A stretch of DNA of 64,000 nt, from assembly GCF_013214175.1 (NCBI RefSeq), contig NZ_JABSPA010000006.1, positions 124,001 through 188,000 on the forward strand, written 5' to 3'. The notes under the pieces are model-generated. The model had not been told where the DNA came from, ran no database searches, and was given only the letters and a program-made list of their open reading frames with translations. The position numbers and the translations under genes are program-made. This document shows positions 36,661-45,913 of this stretch, one piece after another. The stretch is from Colwellia sp. (lineage in GTDB: Bacteria > Pseudomonadota > Gammaproteobacteria > Enterobacterales > Alteromonadaceae). Each line of letters begins with the position of its first letter. Position 1 is the stretch's first letter.

Positions 36661-37770
36661 CTAGTCAGCAATATATTCAACTACTTCCAAGCCAAAGCCA
36701 GACAGTGAGTGATACTTGGTTTGTGAACTTAATAAACGCATTTTACTTACGCCTAAGTTAGCCAGTATTTGTGAGCCGACACCAACGTTACGTGAGCCAA
36801 CATGACGGCTAATTTCTTTAACCACTTCACCGCCATCAATTTTGGCATATTTTTCAACTAAGTTAATCAACTCAGTTGGAGATTCATGCTTGCCGAGTAA
36901 TACTAAAACGCCGCCTTCTTTAGCAATTTTTTCTAAGGCACTTGCCATAGGCCAAGTCGCCACACTCTCACGCTGACTGAATAACAAGTCACGGAAAGTA
37001 TTTTCTAGATGAACACGAACAAGCGTAGGTTCGTCAGCTTTAATTTCACCTTTAGTTAAGGCAAAGTGTGCTTGACCATCGATAGTGTCTTTAAACACGG
37101 TTAAATCAAACTCACCAAAAGCAGTGGGTAATTTACATTGAGAAACACGCTCAATAGTGGTTTCAGTCGCATTTCTAAATTCGATTAAATCGGCAATAGT
37201 GCCCATTTTAATATCATGCTTTTGCGCGATAACCTCTAAATCAGGTCGACGCGCCATGGTGCCGTCTTCATTTAAAATTTCAACAATAACAGCAGCTGGC
37301 TCAAAACCCGCCATGCGGGCTAAATCAACACCCGCTTCAGTATGACCGGCACGATTTAACACGCCGCCATCTTTAGCAATTAAAGGAAAAATATGACCAG
37401 GCTGGACGATATCTAGATGTGTTGAACCTTTATGAGCAGCAGCAAGTACCGTAGTAGCACGATCCGCAGCAGAAATACCTGTTGTTACACCAGTAGCAGC
37501 TTCAATTGACACGGTAAAATTAGTACTAAATTGCGCGTCATTTTTATCTACCATCAAAGGTATTTTTAATATTTCACATTTTTCACGACTCATTGGCATA
37601 CAAATTAAGCCTCGACCATGAGTTGCCATAAAGTTAATTGCAGCTGGGGTTACGGCTTCAGCAGCCATAATGAAGTCGCCTTCATTTTCCCTGTCTTCAT
37701 CATCCATTAAAATAACCATCTTACCTAAGGCGATGTCTGCGATGATTTCTTGTGGGGTATTTAAATTCAT
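36661..37770 (-). CDS. ribBA: DHBP synthase with degenerate GTP cyclohydrolase II domain (RibBX-type)
   Basis: A 369-residue protein. Residues 1-200 are an intact 3,4-dihydroxy-2-butanone-4-phosphate synthase ([43 protein letters not shown]), supplying the four-carbon unit for riboflavin. The C-terminal half has the GTP cyclohydrolase II frame, but the zinc site is lost: the stretch normally VHSECLTGD...CDCG reads [17 protein letters not shown], with no Cys. This matches the RibBX variant known in Proteobacteria, in which the X domain lacks cyclohydrolase activity. A separate ribA would be required elsewhere. It follows ribE after 180 bp. Confidence 0.93.
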   Translation of the reverse strand: MNLNTPQEIIADIALGKMVILMDDEDRENEGDFIMAAEAVTPAAINFMATHGRGLICMPMSREKCEILKIPLMVDKNDAQFSTNFTVSIEAATGVTTGISAADRATTVLAAAHKGSTHLDIVQPGHIFPLIAKDGGVLNRAGHTEAGVDLARMAGFEPAAVIVEILNEDGTMARRPDLEVIAQKHDIKMGTIADLIEFRNATETTIERVSQCKLPTAFGEFDLTVFKDTIDGQAHFALTKGEIKADEPTLVRVHLENTFRDLLFSQRESVATWPMASALEKIAKEGGVLVLLGKHESPTELINLVEKYAKIDGGEVVKEISRHVGSRNVGVGSQILANLGVSKMRLLSSQTKYHSLSGFGLEVVEYIAD

Positions 37771-37950
37771 TTCGGCCTCTTTGATGGCTAGCTATTTTGT
37801 TAGCGCCATTTTAACTGTGCATATTTGTTATATTTTAATGAGTTCATAATTTATATACAGCCATCATTTACTTATTTTGACTATAACTAACGTTAATTAT
37901 GTACTGAGCTTAATTCTTTACTTAACTCTTTATTTTACCGTAAAATCTGG

Positions 37951-38637
37951 CTACTTGATAAAGCCCGCTTTCAATAACATAGCTTCACTAATGTTCGACT
38001 TTGGTGTTTGCTCATTTGGTTCGCTTTTAGTCAGTAAACGTTCAAGGTAGCGAGCAATTAAATCCACTTCAATGTTAACCTTAGTGCCTATTTGATAGTC
38101 GGCAAAGATAGTTTCTTTTACTGTGTGCGGCACTATTGTTAGTCGAAACTTACCTTTAGTGCCATTTTCAGCAAGGGCATTTACCGTTAAGCTGGTACCA
38201 TCAATGGTGACTGAGCCTTTTTCAGCAATATAATGTGCTAAATCGCTTGGCATACTAAGCCAGTATTCAATACTGTTACCATTGTTATTAATGGCTAATA
38301 CTTCACTTACACCATCAACATGACCTGAAACCATATGACCACCAAAACGTGTACTTGCTAGCATAGCTTTTTCTAGGTTTACTTTACTACCTACCTTATA
38401 ACTAGCAAAGCCAGTGCGCTGTAAGGTTTCATTAGATACATCGGCGCTATAACTGCCATTGCCTTTGCCGCTATTAAAATCAACGACGGTAAGACAAATA
38501 CCGTTAGTAGCAATGGAGTCACCCAGTTTAACATCACTCATGTCCAAGCCATTAGTAGCAATAACTAAACGAGCACCTTGGGCATTAACATTGATGGCCT
38601 TGATAGCACCAACCGCTTCGATAATTCCTGTGAACAT
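37951..38637 (-). CDS. ribE: Riboflavin synthase alpha subunit
   Basis: A 228-residue enzyme making riboflavin from two lumazines. The two tandem lumazine-binding domains are clear: MFTGIIEAVGAI starts the first and MLASTRFGGHMVSGHVDGV the second. Family marks include GDSIATNGICLTV and KGSVTIDGTSLTVN. A C-terminal tail of about 25 residues follows. It is 12 bp after ribD in the rib operon. No ribH follows in the window. Confidence 0.95.
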   Translation of the reverse strand: MFTGIIEAVGAIKAINVNAQGARLVIATNGLDMSDVKLGDSIATNGICLTVVDFNSGKGNGSYSADVSNETLQRTGFASYKVGSKVNLEKAMLASTRFGGHMVSGHVDGVSEVLAINNNGNSIEYWLSMPSDLAHYIAEKGSVTIDGTSLTVNALAENGTKGKFRLTIVPHTVKETIFADYQIGTKVNIEVDLIARYLERLLTKSEPNEQTPKSNISEAMLLKAGFIK

Positions 38638-38649
38638 AGACTTCTCTAT

Positions 38650-39930
38650 TTAATTTTTTGTTTGTTGGTTTGGTATTAGTTGGCTGGTGATGCGAATATC
38701 ACCACCGACCATACGAATGTCACTAATGGTTAATGCCTTAGCTTGACTTAATTTGGCTATTGTCGGCATTGCCACTAAACTTTTACCATCGCTACCCATT
38801 AACTTAGGTGCTTGATAAAGAATAAGTTCGTTAACTAAGTCTTGCTCAATAAAGGCACCACTTAACTGTGCGCCTGACTCAATTAAAATATCATTGAGCC
38901 CTCGCTTTGCTAACAATGTTAACAAAGCCGGCAAGTCTATTTTTAAGTTACCTTGTGCATTTTTTACCATAGGCAATTGCACATGTTCTACGAAATGAGG
39001 CCATTTTGGTAAGTTTTCAAGATTTACTTCAAGTTTATTTTCAACTTTGTCATTAACTATGCCATTTGATACACCATGAATGATTAAAATTGGTGATTCA
39101 TATTCGAATAAAGCGAGGTTTGGCGTTAATCTATTTTGACTATCAATAACAACACGTACTGGCTGACGGAGCGTATCTTCTGCATAGCTATTTTTTAATT
39201 CACCTAATTCAGACCAACGTACCGTCATTTTCGCATTATCGAATATGATGGAATCAGCACCCGAAATAATCGCACAACTTTGTGCTCTTAAACGTTGTAC
39301 ATCTTGGCGTGCTTCAGTTGAGGTTATCCATTTACTTTCACCACTGGCCATGGCAGTTTTGCCATCTAGACTAGCGGCCAATTTACAACGTACATAAGGA
39401 AGCTTATTTTCTCTCTGATGAATGAAACCGACGTTAAGTGCTCTTGCACTTTGCTCTAACAAACCGGATTTCGTCTTGATACCGGCTTGCTTTAGCATAG
39501 CTAAACCATTACCTGAAACACGAGAGTCAGGGTCAACCATAGCGGCAATAACATGACTAATGCCAGCATCGATCAAAGCTTGTGCACACGGCGGTGTTCG
39601 ACCAAAGTGGCTACAAGGCTCTAACGTTACATACGCGGTAGCGCCCTTGATTAAAAAAGCATGATTTATCTTTGCATCAATTAAAGCCTTAACTTCAGCA
39701 TGACCCTGTCCTGCTATTTGGTGATAGCCAGCACCAATAATTTTGCCAACGCCATTATGATAACTAACGAGAACACAACCCACTCTCGGATTAGGTGAAG
39801 TGGTAAAGTGGCCCTTTTTAGCTAATTCAATAGCCTGAGCCATGAAATGCTTGTCTTGGTCGGTAAAGTCTTGCTCAGTAGACCTTTGTTCCGGAGAAAC
39901 TCGCTTGTTATTCGCCACATTAGCTTTCAT
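38650..39930 (-). CDS. ribD: Bifunctional pyrimidine deaminase/reductase of riboflavin synthesis
   Basis: A 426-residue two-domain enzyme. The N-terminal deaminase has the zinc motif HAE (GQGHAEVKAL) and PCSHFGRTPPC. The C-terminal reductase starts near LPYVRCKLAASLDGKTAM. Relative to the usual 365-385 residues it carries an extra N-terminal 30 or so polar residues (start at 39930, 1 bp after the nrdR stop) and a longer reductase. A downstream start cannot be excluded, but the tight spacing favours this one. Confidence 0.94.
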   Translation of the reverse strand: MKANVANNKRVSPEQRSTEQDFTDQDKHFMAQAIELAKKGHFTTSPNPRVGCVLVSYHNGVGKIIGAGYHQIAGQGHAEVKALIDAKINHAFLIKGATAYVTLEPCSHFGRTPPCAQALIDAGISHVIAAMVDPDSRVSGNGLAMLKQAGIKTKSGLLEQSARALNVGFIHQRENKLPYVRCKLAASLDGKTAMASGESKWITSTEARQDVQRLRAQSCAIISGADSIIFDNAKMTVRWSELGELKNSYAEDTLRQPVRVVIDSQNRLTPNLALFEYESPILIIHGVSNGIVNDKVENKLEVNLENLPKWPHFVEHVQLPMVKNAQGNLKIDLPALLTLLAKRGLNDILIESGAQLSGAFIEQDLVNELILYQAPKLMGSDGKSLVAMPTIAKLSQAKALTISDIRMVGGDIRITSQLIPNQQTKN

Positions 39931-39931
39931 A

Positions 39932-40429
39932 TTATTTTACGGCTTTCACTTGTTTAGTTTTTTTTGTCTTACCGTTTTTTTCTTTACCTAAGCGCATTAT
40001 CTCATCTGCAAACTCACTGATATCTTCAAATGATAAATACACGGAAGCAAAACGTAAATAAGCGACTTTATCTAATTCTTTTAATTGTGCCATGATCAAG
40101 TCACCGAGCATTTCACTAGTGATTTCTCGCTCGCCAGTAGCACGCATTTGTGATTTTAACTTATTAACAGCTAGCTCTATTTGTTCCATGCTAACCGGGC
40201 GTTTTTCTAGGGCGCGGGATAAACCACTACGCATCTTATCTTCGTTAAAGGGCTCTCTGCTACCATCACGTTTAATAATACGTGGCATAACCAACTCAGC
40301 ATTTTCAAAGGTGGTATAACGCTCATGACAAGCTAAGCATTCACGGCGACGACGTACTTGATGACCGCCAGAAACTAAACGTGAATCTATGACTTTAGTG
40401 TCATTAGCTGAACAAAATGGACAATACAT
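39932..40429 (-). CDS. nrdR: Transcriptional repressor of ribonucleotide reductase genes
   Basis: A 165-residue regulator. An N-terminal zinc ribbon (C3, C6, C31, C34: CPFC ... CLAC) is followed by RYTTFE and an ATP-cone domain ([33 protein letters not shown]). Known NrdR senses ATP/dATP and represses nrd operons through NrdR boxes. The Lys-rich C-terminal tail ([17 protein letters not shown]) extends the normal length of about 150. It heads the nrdR-ribD-ribE order. Confidence 0.96.
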   Translation of the reverse strand: MYCPFCSANDTKVIDSRLVSGGHQVRRRRECLACHERYTTFENAELVMPRIIKRDGSREPFNEDKMRSGLSRALEKRPVSMEQIELAVNKLKSQMRATGEREITSEMLGDLIMAQLKELDKVAYLRFASVYLSFEDISEFADEIMRLGKEKNGKTKKTKQVKAVK

Positions 40430-40483
40430 GGATTACCTTCGAAATTTAAAGCTAAAAGATATAAGCGGTAAGTTAGTGAACAA

Positions 40484-40517
40484 AAAACGAAAAATGGCCG
40501 CTCAAGGCGACCATTTT
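40484..40517 (-). terminator. Terminator of glyA
   Basis: Stem AAAATGG / CCATTTT (40491-40497, 40511-40517). Read on the minus strand it is followed by TTCGTTTTTTG, an interrupted T run. It lies between glyA and nrdR. Confidence 0.65.
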
Positions 40518-40653
40518 AATATAAAACAAGTGATTAAGCTAAATAAACTGAGTACTCGTAAATACTGCCGAGAAAAGACTTCGGCAATGACGTTCATTAA
40601 CTACTAGCTTACTTTACCAGACACTCGTTATAGCAAGTCAGTAATAGCTTTAA

Positions 40654-40737
40654 GCTGTAAGGCTCAATTTAAAGGAAAAAGCACGGAGTTGACGTTAGTC
40701 AATGAGTACTTTTGACGCCTAAATTTTTTCTTACAGC
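40654..40737. repeat. 84-bp imperfect palindrome (REP-like) downstream of glyA
   Basis: Ends GCTGTAAG and CTTACAGC are inverted, and the arms pair imperfectly through the whole length (AAAAGCACGGAGTTGAC against GTCAATGAGTACTTTT) around a 4-nt loop at about 40696. No coding capacity. It looks like a dispersed palindromic element in the glyA 3' region; no other copy is seen in this window. Confidence 0.6.
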
Positions 40738-40768
40738 AACAAGTTATGCTGACTTAAGTACTATCTGA

Positions 40769-42028
40769 TTACTTTTGGTAAACCGGGAAACGGCTACATA
40801 ACTCTTTAACTTGACCTTGAACACGCGTAATAACGTCTTCATTATTAATGTCATCAAGAATGTCACAAATCCAGCCAGTTAACGCTTTAGTTTCTTCTAC
40901 AGCAAAACCACGACGAGTGATCGCTGGTGTACCTAAACGTAGACCAGAAGTAACAAACGGAGAACGTGGATCGTTTGGTACTGAGTTTTTATTTACTGTA
41001 ATGTTTGCTTTACCTAAAGCAGCATCGGCATCTTTACCGGTGATATCTTTATCGATTAAATCAAGAAGTAATAAATGGTTTTCAGTACCGTTAGAAACAA
41101 CTTTGTAACCACGTTCTTGTAATACCGCTACCATAGCTTTAGCGTTATCTAAAACACCTTGCTGGTAAACTTTAAACTCAGGCTGTAATGCTTCTTTAAA
41201 TGCTACTGCTTTAGCTGCAATGATGTGCATTAATGGGCCACCTTGGCCACCAGGAAATACAGCGCTGTTAAGCTTTTTGTAAATAGCTTCGTCATCACAA
41301 GCTGAAACAATTAAACCGCCACGTGGGCCAGCTAATGTTTTATGGGTAGTAGTAGTTACTACATGTGCGTGTGGCAATGGGCTTGGGTAAAGACCTGCAG
41401 CGATAAGACCTGCAACGTGAGCCATATCAACGAAGAAGATAGCATCAATTTTATCAGCAATCTTACGCATACGTGCCCAGTCAACAACACCTGAGAATGC
41501 TGAGAAGCCACCGATAATCATTTCTGGTTTGTGTTCTAAAGCTAAACGCTCTAATTCTTCGTAATCAATGTCGCCAGTTTCTGGGTGTAAACCGTATTGA
41601 AAAGCTTCATATGATTTACCAGAAAAGCTTACATGTGAACCATGAGTTAAGTGACCGCCATGAGCCAAGCTCATACCTAACACTTTACCGCCTGGTGAAA
41701 CTAAAGCTTGGAAAACTGCTGCGTTAGCTTGTGAACCAGCATGTGGTTGCACGTTAGCGTAGGTAGCACCAAATAATTCTTTAGCGCGGTCAATGGCTAA
41801 TTGCTCAGCAACATCAACATATTCACAACCACCATAATAACGTTTGCCAGGGTAACCTTCAGCATATTTATTGGTAAGTTGAGAACCCTGTGCTTCAAGA
41901 ACACGTGGGCTACAGTAGTTTTCAGAAGCGATTAACTCAATGTGCTCTTCTTGACGAACAACTTCATTGCTTATTGCTTGAGCAAGTTCTGGATCAAATT
42001 CAGCAATATTCATATCACGAGTAAACAT
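40769..42028 (-). CDS. glyA: Serine hydroxymethyltransferase
   Basis: A 419-residue PLP enzyme that interconverts serine and glycine and charges folate with one-carbon units. The PLP lysine is K230 in [15 protein letters not shown]. The N-terminal [14 protein letters not shown] and [12 protein letters not shown] are standard. The gene is monocistronic, with its own terminator downstream and a long upstream region. Confidence 0.98.
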   Translation of the reverse strand: MFTRDMNIAEFDPELAQAISNEVVRQEEHIELIASENYCSPRVLEAQGSQLTNKYAEGYPGKRYYGGCEYVDVAEQLAIDRAKELFGATYANVQPHAGSQANAAVFQALVSPGGKVLGMSLAHGGHLTHGSHVSFSGKSYEAFQYGLHPETGDIDYEELERLALEHKPEMIIGGFSAFSGVVDWARMRKIADKIDAIFFVDMAHVAGLIAAGLYPSPLPHAHVVTTTTHKTLAGPRGGLIVSACDDEAIYKKLNSAVFPGGQGGPLMHIIAAKAVAFKEALQPEFKVYQQGVLDNAKAMVAVLQERGYKVVSNGTENHLLLLDLIDKDITGKDADAALGKANITVNKNSVPNDPRSPFVTSGLRLGTPAITRRGFAVEETKALTGWICDILDDINNEDVITRVQGQVKELCSRFPVYQK

Positions 42029-42490
42029 GGTTTATTCCTTAAGTATTTCAGCCCAAGGCTGCAAACGATGCTCTAATAACCTCTACAAAAAGTTGATTAG
42101 AACACACAAAAATTAATGGCGGTATTTTGCCTGATTTTTATGACTATGTACACGGCAAAACGCCTTTGCTTTAGTGCATTTAGCACTGCTTTATAGCGTA
42201 ATGGGTTAAGCATTCTCGCTTAGTATTTAATTAAATTTCGCATACAAGCAAGTGAACAAACTATAACTAATAAAAAACCAAGTTACAACGAATATAATAC
42301 AGGAAACAAATGAATTACCCGAACAATTAACAACAGAATAAAGTAATGTGCAAATATTTCAACAATGACATGAAGAATATTACACTGTTGAAATAAAAGC
42401 GGCACTACCGAATATTACTCAGTAGTGCCGTTTTATGTCTTAACGTTATTTGCTATTTCACCGGCTATTTTAACCCTACTTTATAAATTG
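42029..42490. other. Intergenic region upstream of glyA
   Basis: About 460 bp without a gene. It contains the terminator at 42400-42430 and, next to it, a 9-bp inverted repeat ATTTCAACA / TGTTGAAAT (42356-42364, 42386-42394). No PurR-type palindrome or riboswitch was recognised. Confidence 0.4.
42400..42430 (-). terminator. Terminator of the sigma/anti-sigma operon
   Basis: Perfect 9-bp stem CGGCACTAC / GTAGTGCCG with a 13-nt loop. T-rich on both sides, so it works for the minus-strand transcript from 42491 onward. Confidence 0.75.
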
Positions 42491-43198
42491 CTATATAGCG
42501 TCAAATTGTGATAATTCTTTATCACGTTTTTTGTGGAACCAGTGGGTAATTAACCACATAGTTAAAATAAAAATATTGATAAAGATAAAAGGTGGCCAAG
42601 GTGACTTCTCTGATTCTGCCATCATGGCATAAATATACCAATTGACGGCAGGCAGCAGAAACCAACACGACAGTTTAATTAATTTTATATATTTAATTGA
42701 AGATTCAATCCCTGAAACTGCATTAGCAACGGCTTTATCAGGACTATCACAGCAATGCTGCCATATACGTAAACGTATTTTAATTTCATAATAAACAAAT
42801 ATTACCGAGCCTAGGCTGCCAAAAGTAAGATAAGCAATGGTAGCAGTGCCCCAATCGCCTTGATACAAGCCGATTAATAGCGCAATGATAAGAGCAACTG
42901 TAGCGATTACATCAATAGCTAATAAAGATTTAGCAAGTAAGGTACGCTTTTTAGTTTGCTTTAATAGCGCTTGAATATCTGTTTTTTCATAGGGCTGACT
43001 TTGCCAATCTTGGCTAAGTGCCAGCCACTGTTCATCAAGTGGTTGCTCATCTGTTGGTGGATGTTCTGGCTCGGTGTTTTTTTGAGGTAATGAAAGTACA
43101 TCAATCGATTTTGTTTTAACAATAATACTATGTTCGGCGTCTAGTTTATTGGGCTCTACCGACGATGTATCTTCATTGTCCAATATTGATTTATCCAT
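42491..43198 (-). CDS. Membrane protein, probable anti-sigma partner of the ECF sigma factor
   Basis: A 235-residue protein. The N-terminal 85 residues are cytoplasmic and polar (PLDEQWLALSQDWQSQPYEKTDIQALLKQTKKR), followed by about four membrane helices (LLAIDVIATVALIIALLIGLY; TATIAYLTFGSLGSVIFVYY; LSCWFLLPAVNWYIYAMM; FIFINIFILTMWLITHW). A Trp/Gln-rich cytoplasmic segment before a helix is often seen in membrane anti-sigma factors, but no family motif is certain. Its ATG overlaps the sigma-factor end by 8 bp. The partnership is inferred from position. Confidence 0.7.
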   Translation of the reverse strand: MDKSILDNEDTSSVEPNKLDAEHSIIVKTKSIDVLSLPQKNTEPEHPPTDEQPLDEQWLALSQDWQSQPYEKTDIQALLKQTKKRTLLAKSLLAIDVIATVALIIALLIGLYQGDWGTATIAYLTFGSLGSVIFVYYEIKIRLRIWQHCCDSPDKAVANAVSGIESSIKYIKLIKLSCWFLLPAVNWYIYAMMAESEKSPWPPFIFINIFILTMWLITHWFHKKRDKELSQFDAI

Positions 43199-43814
43199 TT
43201 ACTGATCCCTCCAACAACTGTGCTAATGATGTTTTAGCGCGTTGTAATCTCACACCAACTAAATTGGTCGTTATAACTAAAATATCTGCTATTTCTTGAT
43301 AGCTCATCCCCTCTAATGCTAGTGTGATCACTTGTTGCTGTTCAAGCTTTAACTGACGAATAGCATCGGCTAATCTTTGCTGTCGCTGGCTCTGATTGAG
43401 TGATTGATAGGGCGTAGGTTGATGTTGATCTTTTTCTGCCTCCATACTCATGGTACTCAAGTCTTGATCTGCTTTAATCGTTTTCACCGCTTTGGCCACA
43501 TGAGTCGCTAATACATTATGAGCAATACGCGCGACAAAGGTTTTCACCGCCGAGTCTTGACGAAACTTGGGCAAAGCACGCCAAATATTTAAAGCGATCT
43601 CTTGAAACAGTTCATCCTGAATAGCAACTTTTGCCTCAAAACCGGTAATGATATGACGCAGCAGTTTTTCGTGCTCCCTCATCCACTGGGTGAATAGTGC
43701 TTGGTGATCGACAAAGTAATGATGATCCAATTCGCTTTCCTGGCAGTCAATTTCCTTAGTCGTAGCAAAGGCTAATTGTGCTTTTGATAATATTAATTTA
43801 CCAGAATTTAACAT
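43191..43814 (-). CDS. ECF-type RNA polymerase sigma factor
   Basis: A 207-residue sigma-70-family factor. Region 2 is HEKLLRHIITGFEAKVAIQDELFQEIALNIWRALPKFRQDSAVKTFVARIAHNVLATH. The region 4 helix-turn-helix is KLEQQQVITLALEGMSYQEIADILVITTNLVGVRLQRAKTSLAQLL, separated by a 40-residue linker. The N-terminus is longer than in many ECF factors. It is co-transcribed with an overlapping membrane-protein gene likely to hold it at the membrane. Target genes are unknown. Confidence 0.88.
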   Translation of the reverse strand: MLNSGKLILSKAQLAFATTKEIDCQESELDHHYFVDHQALFTQWMREHEKLLRHIITGFEAKVAIQDELFQEIALNIWRALPKFRQDSAVKTFVARIAHNVLATHVAKAVKTIKADQDLSTMSMEAEKDQHQPTPYQSLNQSQRQQRLADAIRQLKLEQQQVITLALEGMSYQEIADILVITTNLVGVRLQRAKTSLAQLLEGSVNG

Positions 43815-43937
43815 AATACTTGCTTATGGATCATCATTTAATCATCACTGCCATCATAATTCACGTCAACAAGAGCAGTACTGACTGAGCTCAAGGTACT
43901 ACCACAGCACGCTAACTCAGCGCACCAGCACTACCAA

Positions 43938-45113
43938 CTAACTAAGCGCCATCACTACTTTTTCTGATTTAAGCCTTTGAGCCAATATCAGTACTAAAGC
44001 AGCGGTAATAGCGATGGTGACACCACTAGTAGTGAAAACGGCTAACCAATTCACATCAACGCCTTTAAAAATATCTTCAATGATAAGTGACTGCCCTGCA
44101 ATGGGTAACCAACTTAACCATTGTGGCCTGTCATCCATCATCATAAGCACAAACGGTATAAATGCCGGTACACCAAGAATCATAGTTACCGTTGACTGCG
44201 CTTCTTTAAAACTTTTAGCTTGAAAAGCAAAGAAAAGTTGCAATGCTGAAGCAAAAAAGCAAATAGGTATTAACAATAGTATTAATACCAACGTAGAAGA
44301 TAAGCCTAAGCTGAAGGTTGCGCCTATCTTTGTTAAGTCAATAAAACCAACTGAGATGGAGGTGAGCACTAAGAGCAGCACGACCCCGATAACTGAAATA
44401 GTCGAGGCACCAATTAATTTTGCTATGACTATTTTTAAGGTGCTGACCGGCTGACAAAGTAACATTTCAAGTACGTTACGTTCACGCTCTCCGGCACTTG
44501 AGTCGATGGCAACTGATAAACCAGACATAAACGCTGCCAGCATTAAGTACATACCTAAGATCATAGCGATCATCATAAAGGTGGCATCAGGTTTGGCGGT
44601 ATCTTGCTCAACTAATTTTATCGGATTTAATAATCGCACATCAACACCGCGCAACTGCAGACGTTTATAACCAATAGTCATTGAGAATTCACGCACAGCA
44701 CTATTAATACGGCTTACCGGCACTAAAACAGCTTTATCGGTATAATCAGCTTTTAAATGTATTTTTATTGGCTTACCTTCAGCCATGTTCTGTACATAGT
44801 CTTCAGGTATTTCTATAGCAATATTACGATCATCCCAAATTGCTTGATCACTTTCTGGAATATCAGCAAAAGCTAAAATATTCTTATCACTTAGATGCCT
44901 GATTAACTTAGGGGCATATTCTGCGCCAGTAAACTTAATATAAACCGGCGGTTGATCAACCGATTTTTCAATCATTATTTTTGTACCTACCACAATCATA
45001 ATGGGCGCTAATATGGCGAAGCCGAGTGCTGCCATTAAAGCGCGTTTATCACGAAAAGCTTCTTTATACTCTTTTACAATAAGCGCTTTTAGTTGGATGA
45101 AATCTAAGTTCAT
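43938..45113 (-). CDS. ABC-2 type permease (NatB-like)
   Basis: A 391-residue inner-membrane exporter subunit. One N-terminal helix (ALMAALGFAILAPIMIVVGTKIMI) precedes a periplasmic domain (residues about 50-170), and five or six C-terminal helices follow (TFMMIAMILGMYLMLAAFMSGLSVAIDSSAGERERNVLEMLLCQPVS). The GERERNVLEMLL segment is the ABC-2 coupling region. It resembles NatB-type sodium/drug exporters; the substrate is not defined. Its ATG overlaps the ATPase stop (TAATG). Confidence 0.9.
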   Translation of the reverse strand: MNLDFIQLKALIVKEYKEAFRDKRALMAALGFAILAPIMIVVGTKIMIEKSVDQPPVYIKFTGAEYAPKLIRHLSDKNILAFADIPESDQAIWDDRNIAIEIPEDYVQNMAEGKPIKIHLKADYTDKAVLVPVSRINSAVREFSMTIGYKRLQLRGVDVRLLNPIKLVEQDTAKPDATFMMIAMILGMYLMLAAFMSGLSVAIDSSAGERERNVLEMLLCQPVSTLKIVIAKLIGASTISVIGVVLLLVLTSISVGFIDLTKIGATFSLGLSSTLVLILLLIPICFFASALQLFFAFQAKSFKEAQSTVTMILGVPAFIPFVLMMMDDRPQWLSWLPIAGQSLIIEDIFKGVDVNWLAVFTTSGVTIAITAALVLILAQRLKSEKVVMALS

Positions 45114-45868
45114 TATGCAGCTACTCCTTCATCTGAACCAATCAATTTAACAAAGGCATCTTCAAGTTGTTCTTCACCGGCAAGGTCACATAACTCTTGT
45201 GGTGTACCTTGTGCTGCTACCTTACCGTTAGCAACAATAATCACCCGGTCACATAACGCAGCGACTTCTTGCATCACATGGGATGAAAACAAAATACAGT
45301 GCCCTTTAGCTTTAAATTTAGCCAAATGATTACGTAATACTCGTGTACTCATAACATCTAAACCACGGGTTGGTTCATCAAGTACAAAGTTTTTTGGCTG
45401 ATGCACCAAAGCTTGCGCGAGTGTGACTTTCATTCGCTGTCCTTGTGAAAAACCAACGGTTTTACGGTGTGCTAACTCTTCCATATCTAAATCTTTGAGC
45501 ACTTGTTCAATCGCTTGTTTTTTGGCTTCGCCAGTCATGCCATGCAGACTAGCAAAGTAATCTATTTGCTCGTAAGCCGTTAAACGTTCATACAAGCCAA
45601 ATTTATCAGGGAAAACACCTAAGTTAGCACGTGCTGCAATTGGGTCTTCAGTAACTTTAATACCGTCAATAGTCGCAAAACCTTCGTCAGCAGAAAGTAA
45701 GCCATAGAGGGTACGTAAACAGGTGGTTTTCCCGGCTCCATTAGGCCCTAAAATACCGGTAATTTCGCCGTCTTTAGCTGTGAACGAAAGGCCGTCTAAT
45801 GCTTTAACGGTATTTTTTTTGTCTTTTTTATCTATAAAGCTTTTATGTAGGTTAAATACTTCAATCAT
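45113..45868 (-). CDS. ABC transporter ATPase (NatA-like)
   Basis: A 251-residue ATPase. Walker A GPNGAGKT at 41-48, signature GFSQGQRMKVTLAQAL, Walker B NFVLDEPTRGLDVMS, and H-loop FSSHVMQEV. The MSTRVLRNHL after Walker B is typical of the NatA/CcmA/DrrA branch that pairs with ABC-2 permeases. It is translationally coupled to the downstream permease, and the secreted hydrolase gene lies 45 bp upstream in the same direction. Confidence 0.94.
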   Translation of the reverse strand: MIEVFNLHKSFIDKKDKKNTVKALDGLSFTAKDGEITGILGPNGAGKTTCLRTLYGLLSADEGFATIDGIKVTEDPIAARANLGVFPDKFGLYERLTAYEQIDYFASLHGMTGEAKKQAIEQVLKDLDMEELAHRKTVGFSQGQRMKVTLAQALVHQPKNFVLDEPTRGLDVMSTRVLRNHLAKFKAKGHCILFSSHVMQEVAALCDRVIIVANGKVAAQGTPQELCDLAGEEQLEDAFVKLIGSDEGVAA

Positions 45869-45913
45869 AATTTTTCCTTTGCTTTTTCTTTTACAAGAAA
45901 TGAATGTGTCCTA

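Noticed and set aside
37771..37950. Possible FMN riboswitch before ribBA
   Set aside because: The conserved RFN core was looked for in the gap between ribE and ribBA and upstream of nrdR and was not seen. Only a short TGGC...GCCA hairpin is present.
40389..40607. Plus-strand frame between nrdR and glyA
   Set aside because: It covers the nrdR start and the glyA terminator and has no ribosome-binding site.
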